A DNA stretch of 64,000 nucleotides. Source: Croceibacterium selenioxidans (GTDB lineage Bacteria; Pseudomonadota; Alphaproteobacteria; Sphingomonadales; Sphingomonadaceae). Below, one piece after another: positions 8,644 to 17,518 of the stretch (positions within the stretch are counted from its first letter, which is position 1; every line of letters starts with the position of its first letter). The notes below the pieces were generated by a model. The model ran no database searches. It was not told the DNA's origin and worked only from the letters and a program-made list of their open reading frames with translations. The translations under genes were made by a program, and so were the position numbers. The stretch is from contig NZ_JAHFVK010000003.1 in assembly GCF_018599195.1 (NCBI RefSeq), positions 90,564 to 154,563 of the forward strand. Direction: 5' to 3'.

Positions 8644-8988
8644 TCCCATTCAAAATGAGGTGAGGCGGTCCTGTTACGCACGGGACAGGGACGGTTGGCT
8701 GCGCGCGCCTGTCAACCGAGGCAATCCGCGCAACTCCCACAACTTAGTGTTCGCCATCGCGCGCAGGGAGTTGCTCCCGCGACTGTCTCAATCGAAACCT
8801 GATGCGCATTTGCCACAGGGCGGGCGCGAAAGCCCCAAATTCATCTAATTCGGATTGAAACGAGTTCGCCACTCCACCACGCGGCAAACCAGCAGTGAGC
8901 GTCGGTCAAGCGTGCGAGGCATAGGCATGCAGGCAGTAGCGCATTGCGGGTCAACGTCCGGGAAGTCGGACATGTTGGGGACTGAACT
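8644..8988. other. Intergenic space between tRNA-Arg and a TonB receptor
   Basis: About 345 bases without a convincing gene on either strand. Short open frames here lack ribosome binding sites and protein-like composition; one antisense frame only translates the tRNA. It presumably holds the promoter of the receptor gene at 8989, but no clear -35/-10 pair stands out. Confidence 0.5.
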
Positions 8989-11979
8989 GTGAAAATCCAA
9001 AGGTATCTGAAGGGAGCCGTCGCTCCCATCGCAATCGCTGCTGTGCTCATTGCGCAGCAAGCCGTCGCCCAGGAAACGCCCGCAGCGGACGAACAGACCG
9101 CTGACGAAGGCGAAGTCATCGTCGTCACCGGTTCGCGAATCGCGCTTCGGACGACCGATCGTCGTGAGCCCACGATGGTGCTCGGTTCGGACGAACTCGA
9201 GAGCCGTGGTTTCACCAATCTCGGTGACGCGCTTAGAACGGTGCCGGCGTTTGCTCCGCCTTCGAGCAGCCCGGTCGGCACTCAGGCCGGCAGCTTTGGC
9301 GCGGGCCAGACCTTCATCGATTTCTTTGGCCTCGGCTCGCAGCGCACTCTGACGCTGGTCAACGGCCAGCGCTACGTAAGCTCCAACACCGCTTCCATTT
9401 TCGGGCCGGTTGATGCGGGTTCACAGGTCGACCTGAATACCCTTCCCACGCTGATGGTCGATCGTATCGAAACGGTCGCCGTCGGCGGTGCGCCGATTTA
9501 CGGCGCCGACGCGATTGCCGGTACAGTAAACATCATCCTCAAGAAGGAATTCGACGGGGTTCGCCTCAGCGCGCAGAGCGGGATTTCTTCGCGGGGCGAC
9601 GCCGAAGAGTTCCGGCTTGGCGCTCTGGCCGGCACGACGTTTGGCGGCGGTCGCGGCAAGGTTCTCGCCTCGTTCGAGTTCAACAAGGCGGGCGGTCTCC
9701 TCTACACCGATCGCGAAATCACCAGGAGTGGCCGGTTCTATGTGGCCCGCAATGATCCCAATTTCCCGTTCAACAATCAGCTGATTGAAGATCGCCGCAT
9801 TCCCATCTTGAGCGAATTTGGCGCCCCGACGTATGTGGATATCGTGCCTGGCGATCTTGCCGCTCTCGGTGCTCCCGGTGAGAACTATGGCTTTCTTGAC
9901 GCGCAGGGGAACACGCTGGTGTTCAACCGCAACGGTGACCTGGTGCCGCTCGATTTCGGCGAGCGTCACGGCCTCACCAACTCCGCCGGCGGCGACGGCT
10001 TCAGTCTCGTTCCGCTGACGAACCTGCAGACCCCGTCGGAGCGCTACCTCGGATACGCGCGGGGCAGCTACGAACTCACCGATTCCGTCGAAGCCTTCGC
10101 CGAGTTCTCCTACGCCAATTCAAAGGGAACCGAACTCCGCGCACAGCCGGTCTACAACACCTGGTTGTTCGGCGACGCCGGGGATCCGGACGGCAACCTG
10201 ATCATTCCGCTCTCGAATCCCTTCCTTAGCGACGCTGCGCGGGCGACCATCGCCTCGCAACTTCCGGCGGGTCAGGACTTCTTCTATCTGGGACGCGCCA
10301 ATACCGACCTGGTTTCGGGTCGCGGCAGCACCACCGTCGAACTCTACCGCATCGTAGCGGGCTTCGAAGGCGATTTCGCTGTGGGAGACCGTAACTTCGA
10401 CTGGTCGCTCATCGGAAACTACGGCCGTTCGAGGACCAAGGGCTCGAGCCGCGAACTGGTTCAGGAAAACTTCGAAAACGCCCTTGCGGGCTGCACCGGC
10501 ACAAGCTCGCCGATCGCGACCGTGAGCTCGACTTGCGTCCCGTTCAATCCGTTCGGGCACCAGAATGGTCCGGAAGTCGCCGATTACATCACGACTATCG
10601 CCCATCCGATCGCCACCAACACCCAGATGGTCGTCACCGCCGACGTGACCGGCGGCCTCTTCGACATCTGGGGCGGCGAAGTCAGCTTCGCACTTGGCTA
10701 CGAACATCGCGAGGAGAAGGCCGATTTCGATCCGGGCGAGTTCTTCTACGGGGTTGCCGATCCTAACGATCCCACAGCACCCCGCGGACAGTACGGCCGC
10801 TCGATTCCGATCGATCCCGTCTTTGGCAAGTTCCACACCAACGAAGGGTTCGGCGAGCTGCTGATTCCAGTCGTGTCGCCGGACATGAACATTCCGTTCG
10901 TCGATACCTTGGAGCTCAACGGCGCTGCCCGCTATGTCGATCATTCGCTTACGGGCGGTGACCTGACTTGGACCGCCGGTGGCCGTTGGAAGCCGATCGA
11001 GGATTTCGGATTCCGCGGTAACTTTACGCGGTCGATCCGATCGCCGGCGATCACGGAACTGTTCAATCCGACCAGCCCCATCTTCACCACGGCGGACGAC
11101 CCCTGCGACTCGCGCTTTATCGGTCAAGGGCCCAATCCGGCCAACCGGGCGGCAAACTGCGCAGCAGCCGGCCTGCCGGCCAACTTTGCTTCGAACATCG
11201 TAGACCTCACATCCAGAGGCTCGCTTTCGGGCAACATCGGCCTCGAAAACGAAAAGGCGGACAGCTGGACGGTCGGCGCCATCATCACTCCTCGTTTTGC
11301 ACCGGGCCTGTCGCTATCGGTCGATTGGGTGGACATCGCGCTGAAGAACGCAATTCTGAGTCTCGATGCCGACCAGACGATGCAAGCCTGCTATGACGCC
11401 GTCGATTTCCCGAGCCCGGCTTGCGATCAGATTGATCGCGACTCCGACGGGCAGGTGGAGTTTATCCGCACCGGCTATGTAAACGCCGCGTCGTATGACT
11501 ACTCCGGCCTGGTCGCCGAACTGGATTGGCGAGTTGCGACCCCGTTCCTGGGTTCCCAGAGCCAGGTCCTGTTTAGCGGCAGCTATCAGTACATCGACAA
11601 GCTCGAACAGCGCGTCGGAGCGGGCGACCTCACGACGCTCCGCGGCCTGATCGGCTACTCGAAGCACAAGGGCACCGCCAGCGTCTCGTACGCCAACGGT
11701 CCGTTCGGCGGGTTTGTCCAGGTGCAGTACTTCGGCAAGGCCGTGGTTGATCCCGACGCCCAACCGACTGCCTACGAGTACTTCACTCGTGGTGATGTCG
11801 CGTTCGTCCACGCGTCGGTCAATTACACGTTCGACGACCAGCTGACGCTGCGGTTCAACATCGACAACCTGTTCGACACCAAGGCTCCGTTCCCGACCCC
11901 GGCGGGCGGCGGTGTCTCGACCTATTACAGCGGAGTCATGGGCCGTTACTTCAAGGTTGGCGCTGTTGTTAACTTCTAA
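8989..11979 (+). CDS. TonB-dependent outer-membrane receptor
   Basis: 996 residues with a GTG start. Signal peptide about residues 1-27 (ending QQAVAQ), then a TonB box within GEVIVVTGSRI, a plug domain with SRGFTNLGDALRTVPAF and the IETVAVGGAPIYGADAIAGTVNIILK block (residues about 163-188), then a barrel ending in Phe (VGAVVNF). Length and the GSRI-type TonB box match the large receptors that are numerous in sphingomonads and import polysaccharide or aromatic breakdown products. There is no neighbouring transporter or enzyme to suggest a substrate. A terminator follows at 12010. Confidence 0.93.
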   Translation: MKIQRYLKGAVAPIAIAAVLIAQQAVAQETPAADEQTADEGEVIVVTGSRIALRTTDRREPTMVLGSDELESRGFTNLGDALRTVPAFAPPSSSPVGTQAGSFGAGQTFIDFFGLGSQRTLTLVNGQRYVSSNTASIFGPVDAGSQVDLNTLPTLMVDRIETVAVGGAPIYGADAIAGTVNIILKKEFDGVRLSAQSGISSRGDAEEFRLGALAGTTFGGGRGKVLASFEFNKAGGLLYTDREITRSGRFYVARNDPNFPFNNQLIEDRRIPILSEFGAPTYVDIVPGDLAALGAPGENYGFLDAQGNTLVFNRNGDLVPLDFGERHGLTNSAGGDGFSLVPLTNLQTPSERYLGYARGSYELTDSVEAFAEFSYANSKGTELRAQPVYNTWLFGDAGDPDGNLIIPLSNPFLSDAARATIASQLPAGQDFFYLGRANTDLVSGRGSTTVELYRIVAGFEGDFAVGDRNFDWSLIGNYGRSRTKGSSRELVQENFENALAGCTGTSSPIATVSSTCVPFNPFGHQNGPEVADYITTIAHPIATNTQMVVTADVTGGLFDIWGGEVSFALGYEHREEKADFDPGEFFYGVADPNDPTAPRGQYGRSIPIDPVFGKFHTNEGFGELLIPVVSPDMNIPFVDTLELNGAARYVDHSLTGGDLTWTAGGRWKPIEDFGFRGNFTRSIRSPAITELFNPTSPIFTTADDPCDSRFIGQGPNPANRAANCAAAGLPANFASNIVDLTSRGSLSGNIGLENEKADSWTVGAIITPRFAPGLSLSVDWVDIALKNAILSLDADQTMQACYDAVDFPSPACDQIDRDSDGQVEFIRTGYVNAASYDYSGLVAELDWRVATPFLGSQSQVLFSGSYQYIDKLEQRVGAGDLTTLRGLIGYSKHKGTASVSYANGPFGGFVQVQYFGKAVVDPDAQPTAYEYFTRGDVAFVHASVNYTFDDQLTLRFNIDNLFDTKAPFPTPAGGGVSTYYSGVMGRYFKVGAVVNF

Positions 11980-12009
11980 ACCCTGAAGAACGATCAACTC
12001 AGAATGTGG

Positions 12010-12041
12010 AAACGGCGGGCGAAAGTCCGCCGTTTCTTTTT
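12010..12041 (+). terminator. Rho-independent terminator after the TonB receptor
   Basis: AAACGGCGG (12010-12018) pairs with CCGCCGTTT (12027-12035) around an eight-base loop, followed by CTTTTT. It lies 30 bases after the receptor stop codon. Confidence 0.85.
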
Positions 12042-12127
12042 GGACCCGCTCCTGGATCATTGCGACGCGCTTGCCATTCGACTGACGGCGGAGCAGGGTT
12101 CCCAGGCAATTCGGCCGGAGGTGCGGC

Positions 12128-12526
12128 ATGAAGATAGCGCAGGCCCTGGCCGCTCTTGCCTTAACGAGCGGCCTCGCAGCTCACGCCCAAGCGCCAACCG
12201 CGCCTGTGGAGACCGATGAGATCGTCGTTCATAGACAGCGCTTGAGCGCGACCAACCTCGCCAACACCACCTTGATCATGGAACGTCGGGACTATCGGGT
12301 CAGGATAGAAATGGACGCGGACGGCACGTTCCGCAGCTCCTTGAACGGCCTCTTTTCAGATGTGGGCAGGTGGCGCATCGAAGGCGAGCGGGTTTGCTTC
12401 GATGGAACTTACCGAGAAAGCTATTGCTCCTCGGCGCTCGTTGGCAAACGGCCGGGTGATTCCTGGGACGGCGTATCCGGCCTGGATGGAAAGCGATACA
12501 AAGTGCGGCTGGTCGTCGGAACCTAG
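12128..12526 (+). CDS. Hypothetical secreted protein
   Basis: 132 residues. The first ~20 residues (MKIAQALAALALTSGLAAHA) form a clear signal peptide with an AHA-type cleavage site, so it is probably periplasmic. GGAGGTG lies six bases before the ATG. The mature part is beta-rich, with FSDVGRWRIEGERVCFDG and ESYCSSALVGKRPGDSW; two cysteines about 18 residues apart could form a disulfide. The pattern of a small beta domain measuring a growing inhibitory effect is not recognisable, and I do not assign a family. Confidence 0.65.
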   Translation: MKIAQALAALALTSGLAAHAQAPTAPVETDEIVVHRQRLSATNLANTTLIMERRDYRVRIEMDADGTFRSSLNGLFSDVGRWRIEGERVCFDGTYRESYCSSALVGKRPGDSWDGVSGLDGKRYKVRLVVGT

Positions 12527-12648
12527 TAGTCTGGCCGGGACACCTGAGAGAAAGTCCGGCTCCGCAGCAGGGTGCTATCCATATCCTTCAACAAAGTTCG
12601 ATCTGGCGCAGCCGACGGCGCTTCACGTCCGCGTCCCGTTAGCTGTCG

Positions 12649-12822
12649 CTATGCAACGGCCTGGACACCGCGAATGGCAAGAGTTTCCGCCCAGAGCAGG
12701 CGATAGCGGCGCGCCAATTCGATGTAGCGCTCGCGAATGTCAGGGAGCTTGGCGGCCGCTGCGAGACGGTAGTACCGGTCGACCCGGCGTTCCAGGTGTT
12801 CAAGACTCCGTTTCCATCGCAT
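12649..12822 (-). CDS. Small charged helical protein
   Basis: 57 residues from ATG 12822, which has AAAGGCG six bases upstream; another ATG at 12837 would add five residues. The sequence MRWKRSLEHLERRVDRYYRL followed by DIRERYIELARRYRLLWAE is a highly charged amphipathic helix pair. Short proteins with an ERYxxLAxRYR pattern are common in alphaproteobacteria and have no known function. No signal peptide or membrane helix. It stands alone between two unrelated genes. Confidence 0.5.
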   Translation of the reverse strand: MRWKRSLEHLERRVDRYYRLAAAAKLPDIRERYIELARRYRLLWAETLAIRGVQAVA

Positions 12823-12934
12823 ATTTTCGCCTTTCATCGTGTCGGTCGATCGATGGCTATTGCGCCATGGTGGCAACAATGCGGCACGAAATGAACGACT
12901 TGCGGCAGCCCCGCCACGGTTCGGCGCTTCGATC

Positions 12935-14110
12935 TCACACGGCCTGTGCCGCCGCCCACCCGCTGGCCCAGGCCCATTGGAAATTGTAGCCGCCAAGCCA
13001 ACCGGTGACGTCCACGGCCTCGCCAATGGCATAGAGGCCGGGGACGCGCTTGGCTTCCATCGTTTTCGACGAAAGCTCGGCAGTGCTGATCCCCCCGGCA
13101 GTCACTTCAGCCTTGGCGAAGCCTTCGCTGCCGTTCGGCCGGAACGGCCAGTTGGCGAGTTGGGTTTCCCCGTCGCGCAAGGCTGCGTCGGAGAGGTTGG
13201 CGAGCGGTCCTTCGAGCTTGAGCCGGTCGTTAAGGGCATCGGCCAGTCTGTCCGGAAGCCTGGCCCGGAGGGCATTGCGCAAGGTCGAGCGCGGGTTTTG
13301 ATGCTTGGTTTCGACCAACCATCCCGTGCCGGCATTCGGCAAGAAATCGATCTCGATCGTGTTGCCGCGACGCCAATAGGAGGAGACCTGGAGGATCGCT
13401 GGGCCCGAGAGGCCGCGGTGCGTGAACAGGGCGGCCTCCCGGAACGAGGCCGGTCCGCAGCGGGCGATCACTTCGGTGGCTACACCGGACAACTCTCGGA
13501 ACAGCACGTCCTCGCCGCTCAGAGTCAGGGGGACCAGGGCAGGGCGGGGTTCGACGACCTTGAGGCCGAACTGACGCGCAAGCTCGTAGGCATAGGCAGT
13601 CGCCCCGATCTTGGGGATCGAAGGCCCGCCGGTGGCGAGTACCAGCGAAGGCGCCTGGGCTACGTGCCGATCGGTCGTGACGGAGAAGCGGCCGCCTTCA
13701 TGCCGGACTTGTCGAACGGTCTCGCCACAGGAGAGCGTGAAATTTCCCGTCGCGCACTCGGCCAGAAGCAGGTCGACGATCTGTTGCGCCGATCCGTCGC
13801 AGAAGAGCTGCCCCAGCGTTTTCTCATGCCAGGCGATGCCGTGGCGTTCGACGAGGGACAGGAAATCTTGTGGAGTGTAGCGGCTGAGCGCCGATTTCGC
13901 GAAGTGCGGGTTGGCCGAGAGAAAACGCTCCGGCACGGTGTGCAGGTTGGTGAAGTTGCACCGGCCACCACCGGAAATCAGGATCTTCTTGCCCGGCTTC
14001 TCGGCATGTTCGATTACGAGCACGCGACGACCTCGTTGGCTCGCCTGGCCAGCGCACATCAAGCCAGCCGCGCCAGCGCCGAGGATGATTACGTCATAGT
14101 TGTTGTTCAT
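12935..14110 (-). CDS. FAD-dependent flavoprotein of the BaiN/HI0933 (YhiN) family
   Basis: 391 residues. The FAD dinucleotide site is at the N-terminus (VIILGAGAAGLMCAGQASQR, about 6-25), followed by PGKKILISGGGRCNFTN, the hallmark of the HI0933 family. The C-terminus has a second FAD-contacting stretch, PGLYAIGEAVDVTGWLGGYN, followed by FQWAWASG. Members are cytoplasmic flavoproteins; the bile-acid enzyme BaiN is one, but most have no known substrate. The protein is complete and shows no frameshift. It is oriented with, but about 90 bases before, the MscS gene and is probably a separate unit. Confidence 0.9.
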   Translation of the reverse strand: MNNNYDVIILGAGAAGLMCAGQASQRGRRVLVIEHAEKPGKKILISGGGRCNFTNLHTVPERFLSANPHFAKSALSRYTPQDFLSLVERHGIAWHEKTLGQLFCDGSAQQIVDLLLAECATGNFTLSCGETVRQVRHEGGRFSVTTDRHVAQAPSLVLATGGPSIPKIGATAYAYELARQFGLKVVEPRPALVPLTLSGEDVLFRELSGVATEVIARCGPASFREAALFTHRGLSGPAILQVSSYWRRGNTIEIDFLPNAGTGWLVETKHQNPRSTLRNALRARLPDRLADALNDRLKLEGPLANLSDAALRDGETQLANWPFRPNGSEGFAKAEVTAGGISTAELSSKTMEAKRVPGLYAIGEAVDVTGWLGGYNFQWAWASGWAAAQAV

Positions 14111-14198
14111 GTGGGGCCGTCCAGCAGCGGCGCTCTAGCGTTCGCCGCGGCCGGGAGCCAGCCATTCCGGAATTCCTGCAACTGCAGATGAGACGCAG

Positions 14199-15332
14199 TC
14201 AGCTTTCGGGCTGCTCGTGGTGCATCACCGGCATGACTTCGGGATAAGGCATCACCAGCGATCCATCCGGAGCGGCGGTGAAGCTGGTCTGCGTGGGATA
14301 AGCGAAGCGGATATCGCGCTCGCGCAGCTTGGCCAGCACGGCCAACGCCACCTTCTGCAGCCCGGCATGGGCTTCGAGAACATCATTCGTGCTGATCTCG
14401 AAGATGAAGTCGTAGTCGATCGAGCTTGGCCCGAAAGCCCGCAAACCGGCGCGAACGAAGCGATACCCTAGCGTGTCGACTTCGGCCCGGAGCAGGGAAG
14501 GGATGGTCTGCAGGTCCTCGTAAGGAGTCTGGTGGATCACGCTGATCGGTAGCTGGAACCGATAGACCTCGCGACCCGTGAAATTGGTCACTTCCTGCGC
14601 CAGCAGCTGGGTATTGCCGATGATGCGCATGTCTCCTGCCAGCGAGCGGATACGCGTCGACTTGAGGCCGATGCGCTGGACTACTCCCGTGACCGGCCCC
14701 TCCTTGCCCTGATAGGTAATGGTGTCGCCGACGCAAAAGGGCTTGTCGAAGATGATGGAGAGCGCGGCGAACAGATCGGAAAAAATACCCTGCGCGGCGA
14801 GGCCGATGGCGATACCGCCGATGCCTAGCCCGGCAACGAGGCCGGTGACATTCGCGCCAAGGTTGTCGAGGATGACGATTATGGCGATCGCGAAGACGAC
14901 AACCGAGACCAATAGGCGAATGATGCCCATGGCACTGGCCATGCTGTTCGGATCGCCTTCAAGGTTGCTCGTTCGGTGCGTGATAATTCCGAGGATCAGC
15001 GCTCGCGCCCAACTCGCCACCTGTAGCGCCACAGCGACCGTGAACGCGAAGGCGATGGTCTTGGCGACGTCCTGCGGCGGATGCAGGTAGCCTTGGACCA
15101 TCCGCAGTGAGACGGCGATGAGGAACCACAAGCGGGTCTTGCGTACGACGCTGACGAATACTTCGGTCAGGCCGTTCTGCGCGCCGAGCTTTTTGACCGC
15201 GCGTAACACCAGCGCCTTGATGCCGTAGAGCAGGGCGACGACCGCGGCCGCAATCGTGAGCGCGATGGCGATTTCGATCAGGTTGTTGACCGCCCAGTCA
15301 AGGACGGGCTTGCGCCAAAGGTCGATCTTCAC
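14199..15332 (-). CDS. Mechanosensitive ion channel, MscS family
   Basis: 377 residues with a GTG start overlapping the stop of the upstream LigE-like gene (GTGA), so the two are translationally coupled. It has an N-terminal helix near 15-33, two further helices near 67-85 and 95-115, and the pore-lining helix NVTGLVAGLGIGGIAIGLAA (near 165-190) with the family's Gly/Ala packing pattern. The next block, FDKPFCVGDTITYQGKEGPV, is the beta domain entry. It would act at the inner membrane to relieve osmotic stress. Its coupling to a glutathione-dependent enzyme has no obvious meaning. Confidence 0.92.
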   Translation of the reverse strand: MKIDLWRKPVLDWAVNNLIEIAIALTIAAAVVALLYGIKALVLRAVKKLGAQNGLTEVFVSVVRKTRLWFLIAVSLRMVQGYLHPPQDVAKTIAFAFTVAVALQVASWARALILGIITHRTSNLEGDPNSMASAMGIIRLLVSVVVFAIAIIVILDNLGANVTGLVAGLGIGGIAIGLAAQGIFSDLFAALSIIFDKPFCVGDTITYQGKEGPVTGVVQRIGLKSTRIRSLAGDMRIIGNTQLLAQEVTNFTGREVYRFQLPISVIHQTPYEDLQTIPSLLRAEVDTLGYRFVRAGLRAFGPSSIDYDFIFEISTNDVLEAHAGLQKVALAVLAKLRERDIRFAYPTQTSFTAAPDGSLVMPYPEVMPVMHHEQPES

Positions 15333-16174
15333 GCGCCTGCCGCCTCACCTTTCAGTCGCGCCGTTTCGGCCGCGGTGGATTGGGGACCGGTGTTGCGCTT
15401 GTTCAAGCCATTGGCCTGTGGATCGCGAACAAAAGGTTCGGGGTCATTCTCACGCCGGGGCAAGCCGAACAGGGGCGACATTCCGGGGTGTCGCCCGAGC
15501 CCGCCGTACAGGTCGAACCCGCGATCTATCCAATCGCGCAGTGGATCGTCCTCCGGCAAGGCGGGGATGTCGGCGACTGAAGCAAGGAAGAGGAATACGG
15601 CGAGCAGACGGTAATCGACGTAGTTGGGGCTCTCCCCGCCGAACCATTGATATTCGCGCAGCGTGTTGCGCATCAGCTCAAGCTTTGGCGGAATCTGCGG
15701 GAGCCGATCCTCGCGGCCGACGATGATGTCTTCGATCCTCTGACCGCCAAACATCCGTTCGCGCGATTCTGTCACGTAGTCATGATCCTGCGGCAGCGAG
15801 CGGTCGCGGTACTGCTTGAGATAGCAGGTCATCCACGGACCGATCGCGGTTTGCCAAAGCCACTGTTCGAGCATTTGCCCGCAGACCTTGACCGACGGAT
15901 CGCCGATAAGCGTCGGACGGTCGGGATATTTCTCGTCGAGATATTCGGCGATCAGCCAGCTATCGAGCACCCACTGGCCATCGTCGACGATGGCTGGCAG
16001 GCGCTCGGTCTTACCGCCTGTCCTCTCGGGGATTCCGGTGAAGCCACCGGGGACGACGTCCATCTCGAATCCCTTGTGGGCGATGGCATACTTGGTCGCC
16101 CAAACGAACGGGCTGATGGTCGCTCCGCTGGCCAGCTGGAGATCGTAAAGGGTGATCCTGTTATCCTTCGCCAA
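15329..16174 (-). CDS. ligE: LigE/LigP-type glutathione S-transferase (beta-aryl-etherase-like)
   Basis: 281 residues, the length I recall for Sphingobium LigE. The start is a TTG (16174) with a GGGAG upstream; the resulting N-terminus MAKDNRITLYDLQL fits the family. Blocks resembling LigE/LigP include GGFTGIPERTGG, IVDDGQWVLDSWLIAEYLDE, SLPQDHDYV and the C-terminal GLGRHPGMSPLFGL with DPEPFVRD. LigE-class enzymes use glutathione in the cytoplasm to split the beta-O-4 ether bond of lignin-derived dimers. No other lig genes (ligD, F, G, O) are in the window, so the assignment rests on motif resemblance from memory; another GST activity is possible. Confidence 0.72.
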   Translation of the reverse strand: MAKDNRITLYDLQLASGATISPFVWATKYAIAHKGFEMDVVPGGFTGIPERTGGKTERLPAIVDDGQWVLDSWLIAEYLDEKYPDRPTLIGDPSVKVCGQMLEQWLWQTAIGPWMTCYLKQYRDRSLPQDHDYVTESRERMFGGQRIEDIIVGREDRLPQIPPKLELMRNTLREYQWFGGESPNYVDYRLLAVFLFLASVADIPALPEDDPLRDWIDRGFDLYGGLGRHPGMSPLFGLPRRENDPEPFVRDPQANGLNKRNTGPQSTAAETARLKGEAAGA

Positions 16175-16330
16175 CGTACTACTCCCGAACGACGAGCCTT
16201 TTGACCGACTTTAGGCAGGCAAATCCTAACGCGCCAGTCACCGTTTCCTGTCGGATTTATTGACAGTCTGGAACGTCGACGAACATGCGTTAACCATTGA
16301 AATTCGCAGAAAAGCTCAGTTTGCATGGGT

Positions 16331-16425
16331 TGGCATGGCACGTGCAAAGTACAAGACACCCAACCAAGTCTTCGAACGAGGCGGGGCCGCCCATTGGTCC
16401 CCAACCGGTCTCCCGGTCCCGCCTC
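16331..16425 (+). other. Sigma54-like sequence followed by a long hairpin (possible small RNA)
   Basis: TGGCATG-GCAC-GTGCA at 16331-16346 has GG and GC 10 bases apart, with one mismatch to the -12 element. A start near 16357 would soon run through a strong hairpin: an 11-base arm at 16378-16388 pairs with 16415-16425 with one mismatch, and an inner stem ATTGGT/ACCGGT extends it. There is no T run after the hairpin, and no gene on this strand follows (the next gene is opposite). A chance match is quite possible. Confidence 0.25.
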
Positions 16426-16455
16426 CCCGAAGATTTCTCCCAAACTAATTAGATC

Positions 16456-17337
16456 TCACCGCCGCATCCGAATGCGAGTTTCCAGGTCGGTTAGGCGCTG
16501 GTCGAGGTAGGCTCTATCCTGGGAAGACGCGTTAAGTTGCGCATAGGCGGCCTCCAGATGGGACAGGTCCTGATACTCAACCTGCAATTGAGCCTGGGCA
16601 GCGGTAGAAAGGCCGCTCGACGGCAGGGCGCGACCAATCGCATCCAGGCGCGAACGGGGCGTCAGCGTTGCTCCTCCCCCGTAGTTGGTGTCTCCAAGCC
16701 TGGCGTCGAGGGCATCGAGACGGGCATCCAGATCGCTCCTCTCGCTCGAGCTGACGACGCCATCCTGCAGATATCCGGACTCCACCTGGATCAGTGCGGC
16801 ATAGTCGGTCTTGAGGCGCCGGCCTTGAGTACGGGTGACCCTGCGGTCATAGACCGCGCTATCGACGCGGCGCTCGAACTCCGCGCGCCCGTCCGCAATC
16901 TCGGCGGTTTGGGCAGTTTGCCCGTCGTCGTAAGTCCCTACGGCAAGAACCTGGGTGAGCGCGCCGTAGCGGTCAGCCAGATCGGACCTTTCTCTGGACG
17001 TAAAGCGCCGGTCGGCCCCGTAGCGGCTCTCAAGCTGCACGAGTGAGTCGTAGTCTGACTTCAATCGCGACGCGGTCTGCTGGTTCACGGCACCCGCGCG
17101 GACCTGGTTGTCGACGCGGCTCTCGAACTGGCTGCGTTGGTTGGCCAGCGGTGTTTGTCCGGCCGCCCATTGAGCTTCGATCGAAGAGGTGTTGCCCAAG
17201 CGGTCGCCGAACAGGGCGCCGAAGATAACTCCGAACGGATCCTGCTGCGGCGTTTGTTGCGTTGGGGCCTGCGCGAACGCAGGGCCAGCAGTTAGGGCTA
17301 TCGCAGCTGCGACAGTAAGGGTGATAGTTTTTCGCAT
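16456..17337 (-). CDS. Secreted protein with three tandem helical repeats
   Basis: 293 residues from ATG 17337, which has AGAAGG six bases upstream; a TTG six bases earlier would sit on that site and is less likely. The signal peptide MRKTITLTVAAAIALTAGPA followed by FAQ is clear. The rest holds three units of about 60-65 residues: one with FESRVDNQVRAG…RLKSDYDSLVQLESRYGAD, one with FERRVDSAVYDR…RLKTDYAALIQVESGY, and a weaker third ending in LSHLEAAYAQ…LDQRLTDLETRI. The first two share the pattern RLK-DYxxLxQxESxY and an ERSDL motif. Exported, probably periplasmic and helical. No family recognised. Confidence 0.75.
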   Translation of the reverse strand: MRKTITLTVAAAIALTAGPAFAQAPTQQTPQQDPFGVIFGALFGDRLGNTSSIEAQWAAGQTPLANQRSQFESRVDNQVRAGAVNQQTASRLKSDYDSLVQLESRYGADRRFTSRERSDLADRYGALTQVLAVGTYDDGQTAQTAEIADGRAEFERRVDSAVYDRRVTRTQGRRLKTDYAALIQVESGYLQDGVVSSSERSDLDARLDALDARLGDTNYGGGATLTPRSRLDAIGRALPSSGLSTAAQAQLQVEYQDLSHLEAAYAQLNASSQDRAYLDQRLTDLETRIRMRR

Positions 17338-17518
17338 TGGCAACCTTCTCAGCTTGCCTCCCGGTCGAAAAACGACGCCTGCGCGAAAGGGTTTCCAAGG
17401 ACTTGCAGAGCCGGAGAGGTCATCCTACTTCGCGACGCGCAGCGAGAAGGAGCACGTGTCGTGATCGATCGGACCAGGAATACGCCCTGTTTTGTCTCAT
17501 TCGATCTCGCGAGTTCTC

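Noticed and set aside
8519..8740. 73-residue minus-strand frame containing ARPAGLEPATPSLEGSC
   Set aside because: It translates the reverse of tRNA-Arg, another common artefact, and has no ribosome binding site.
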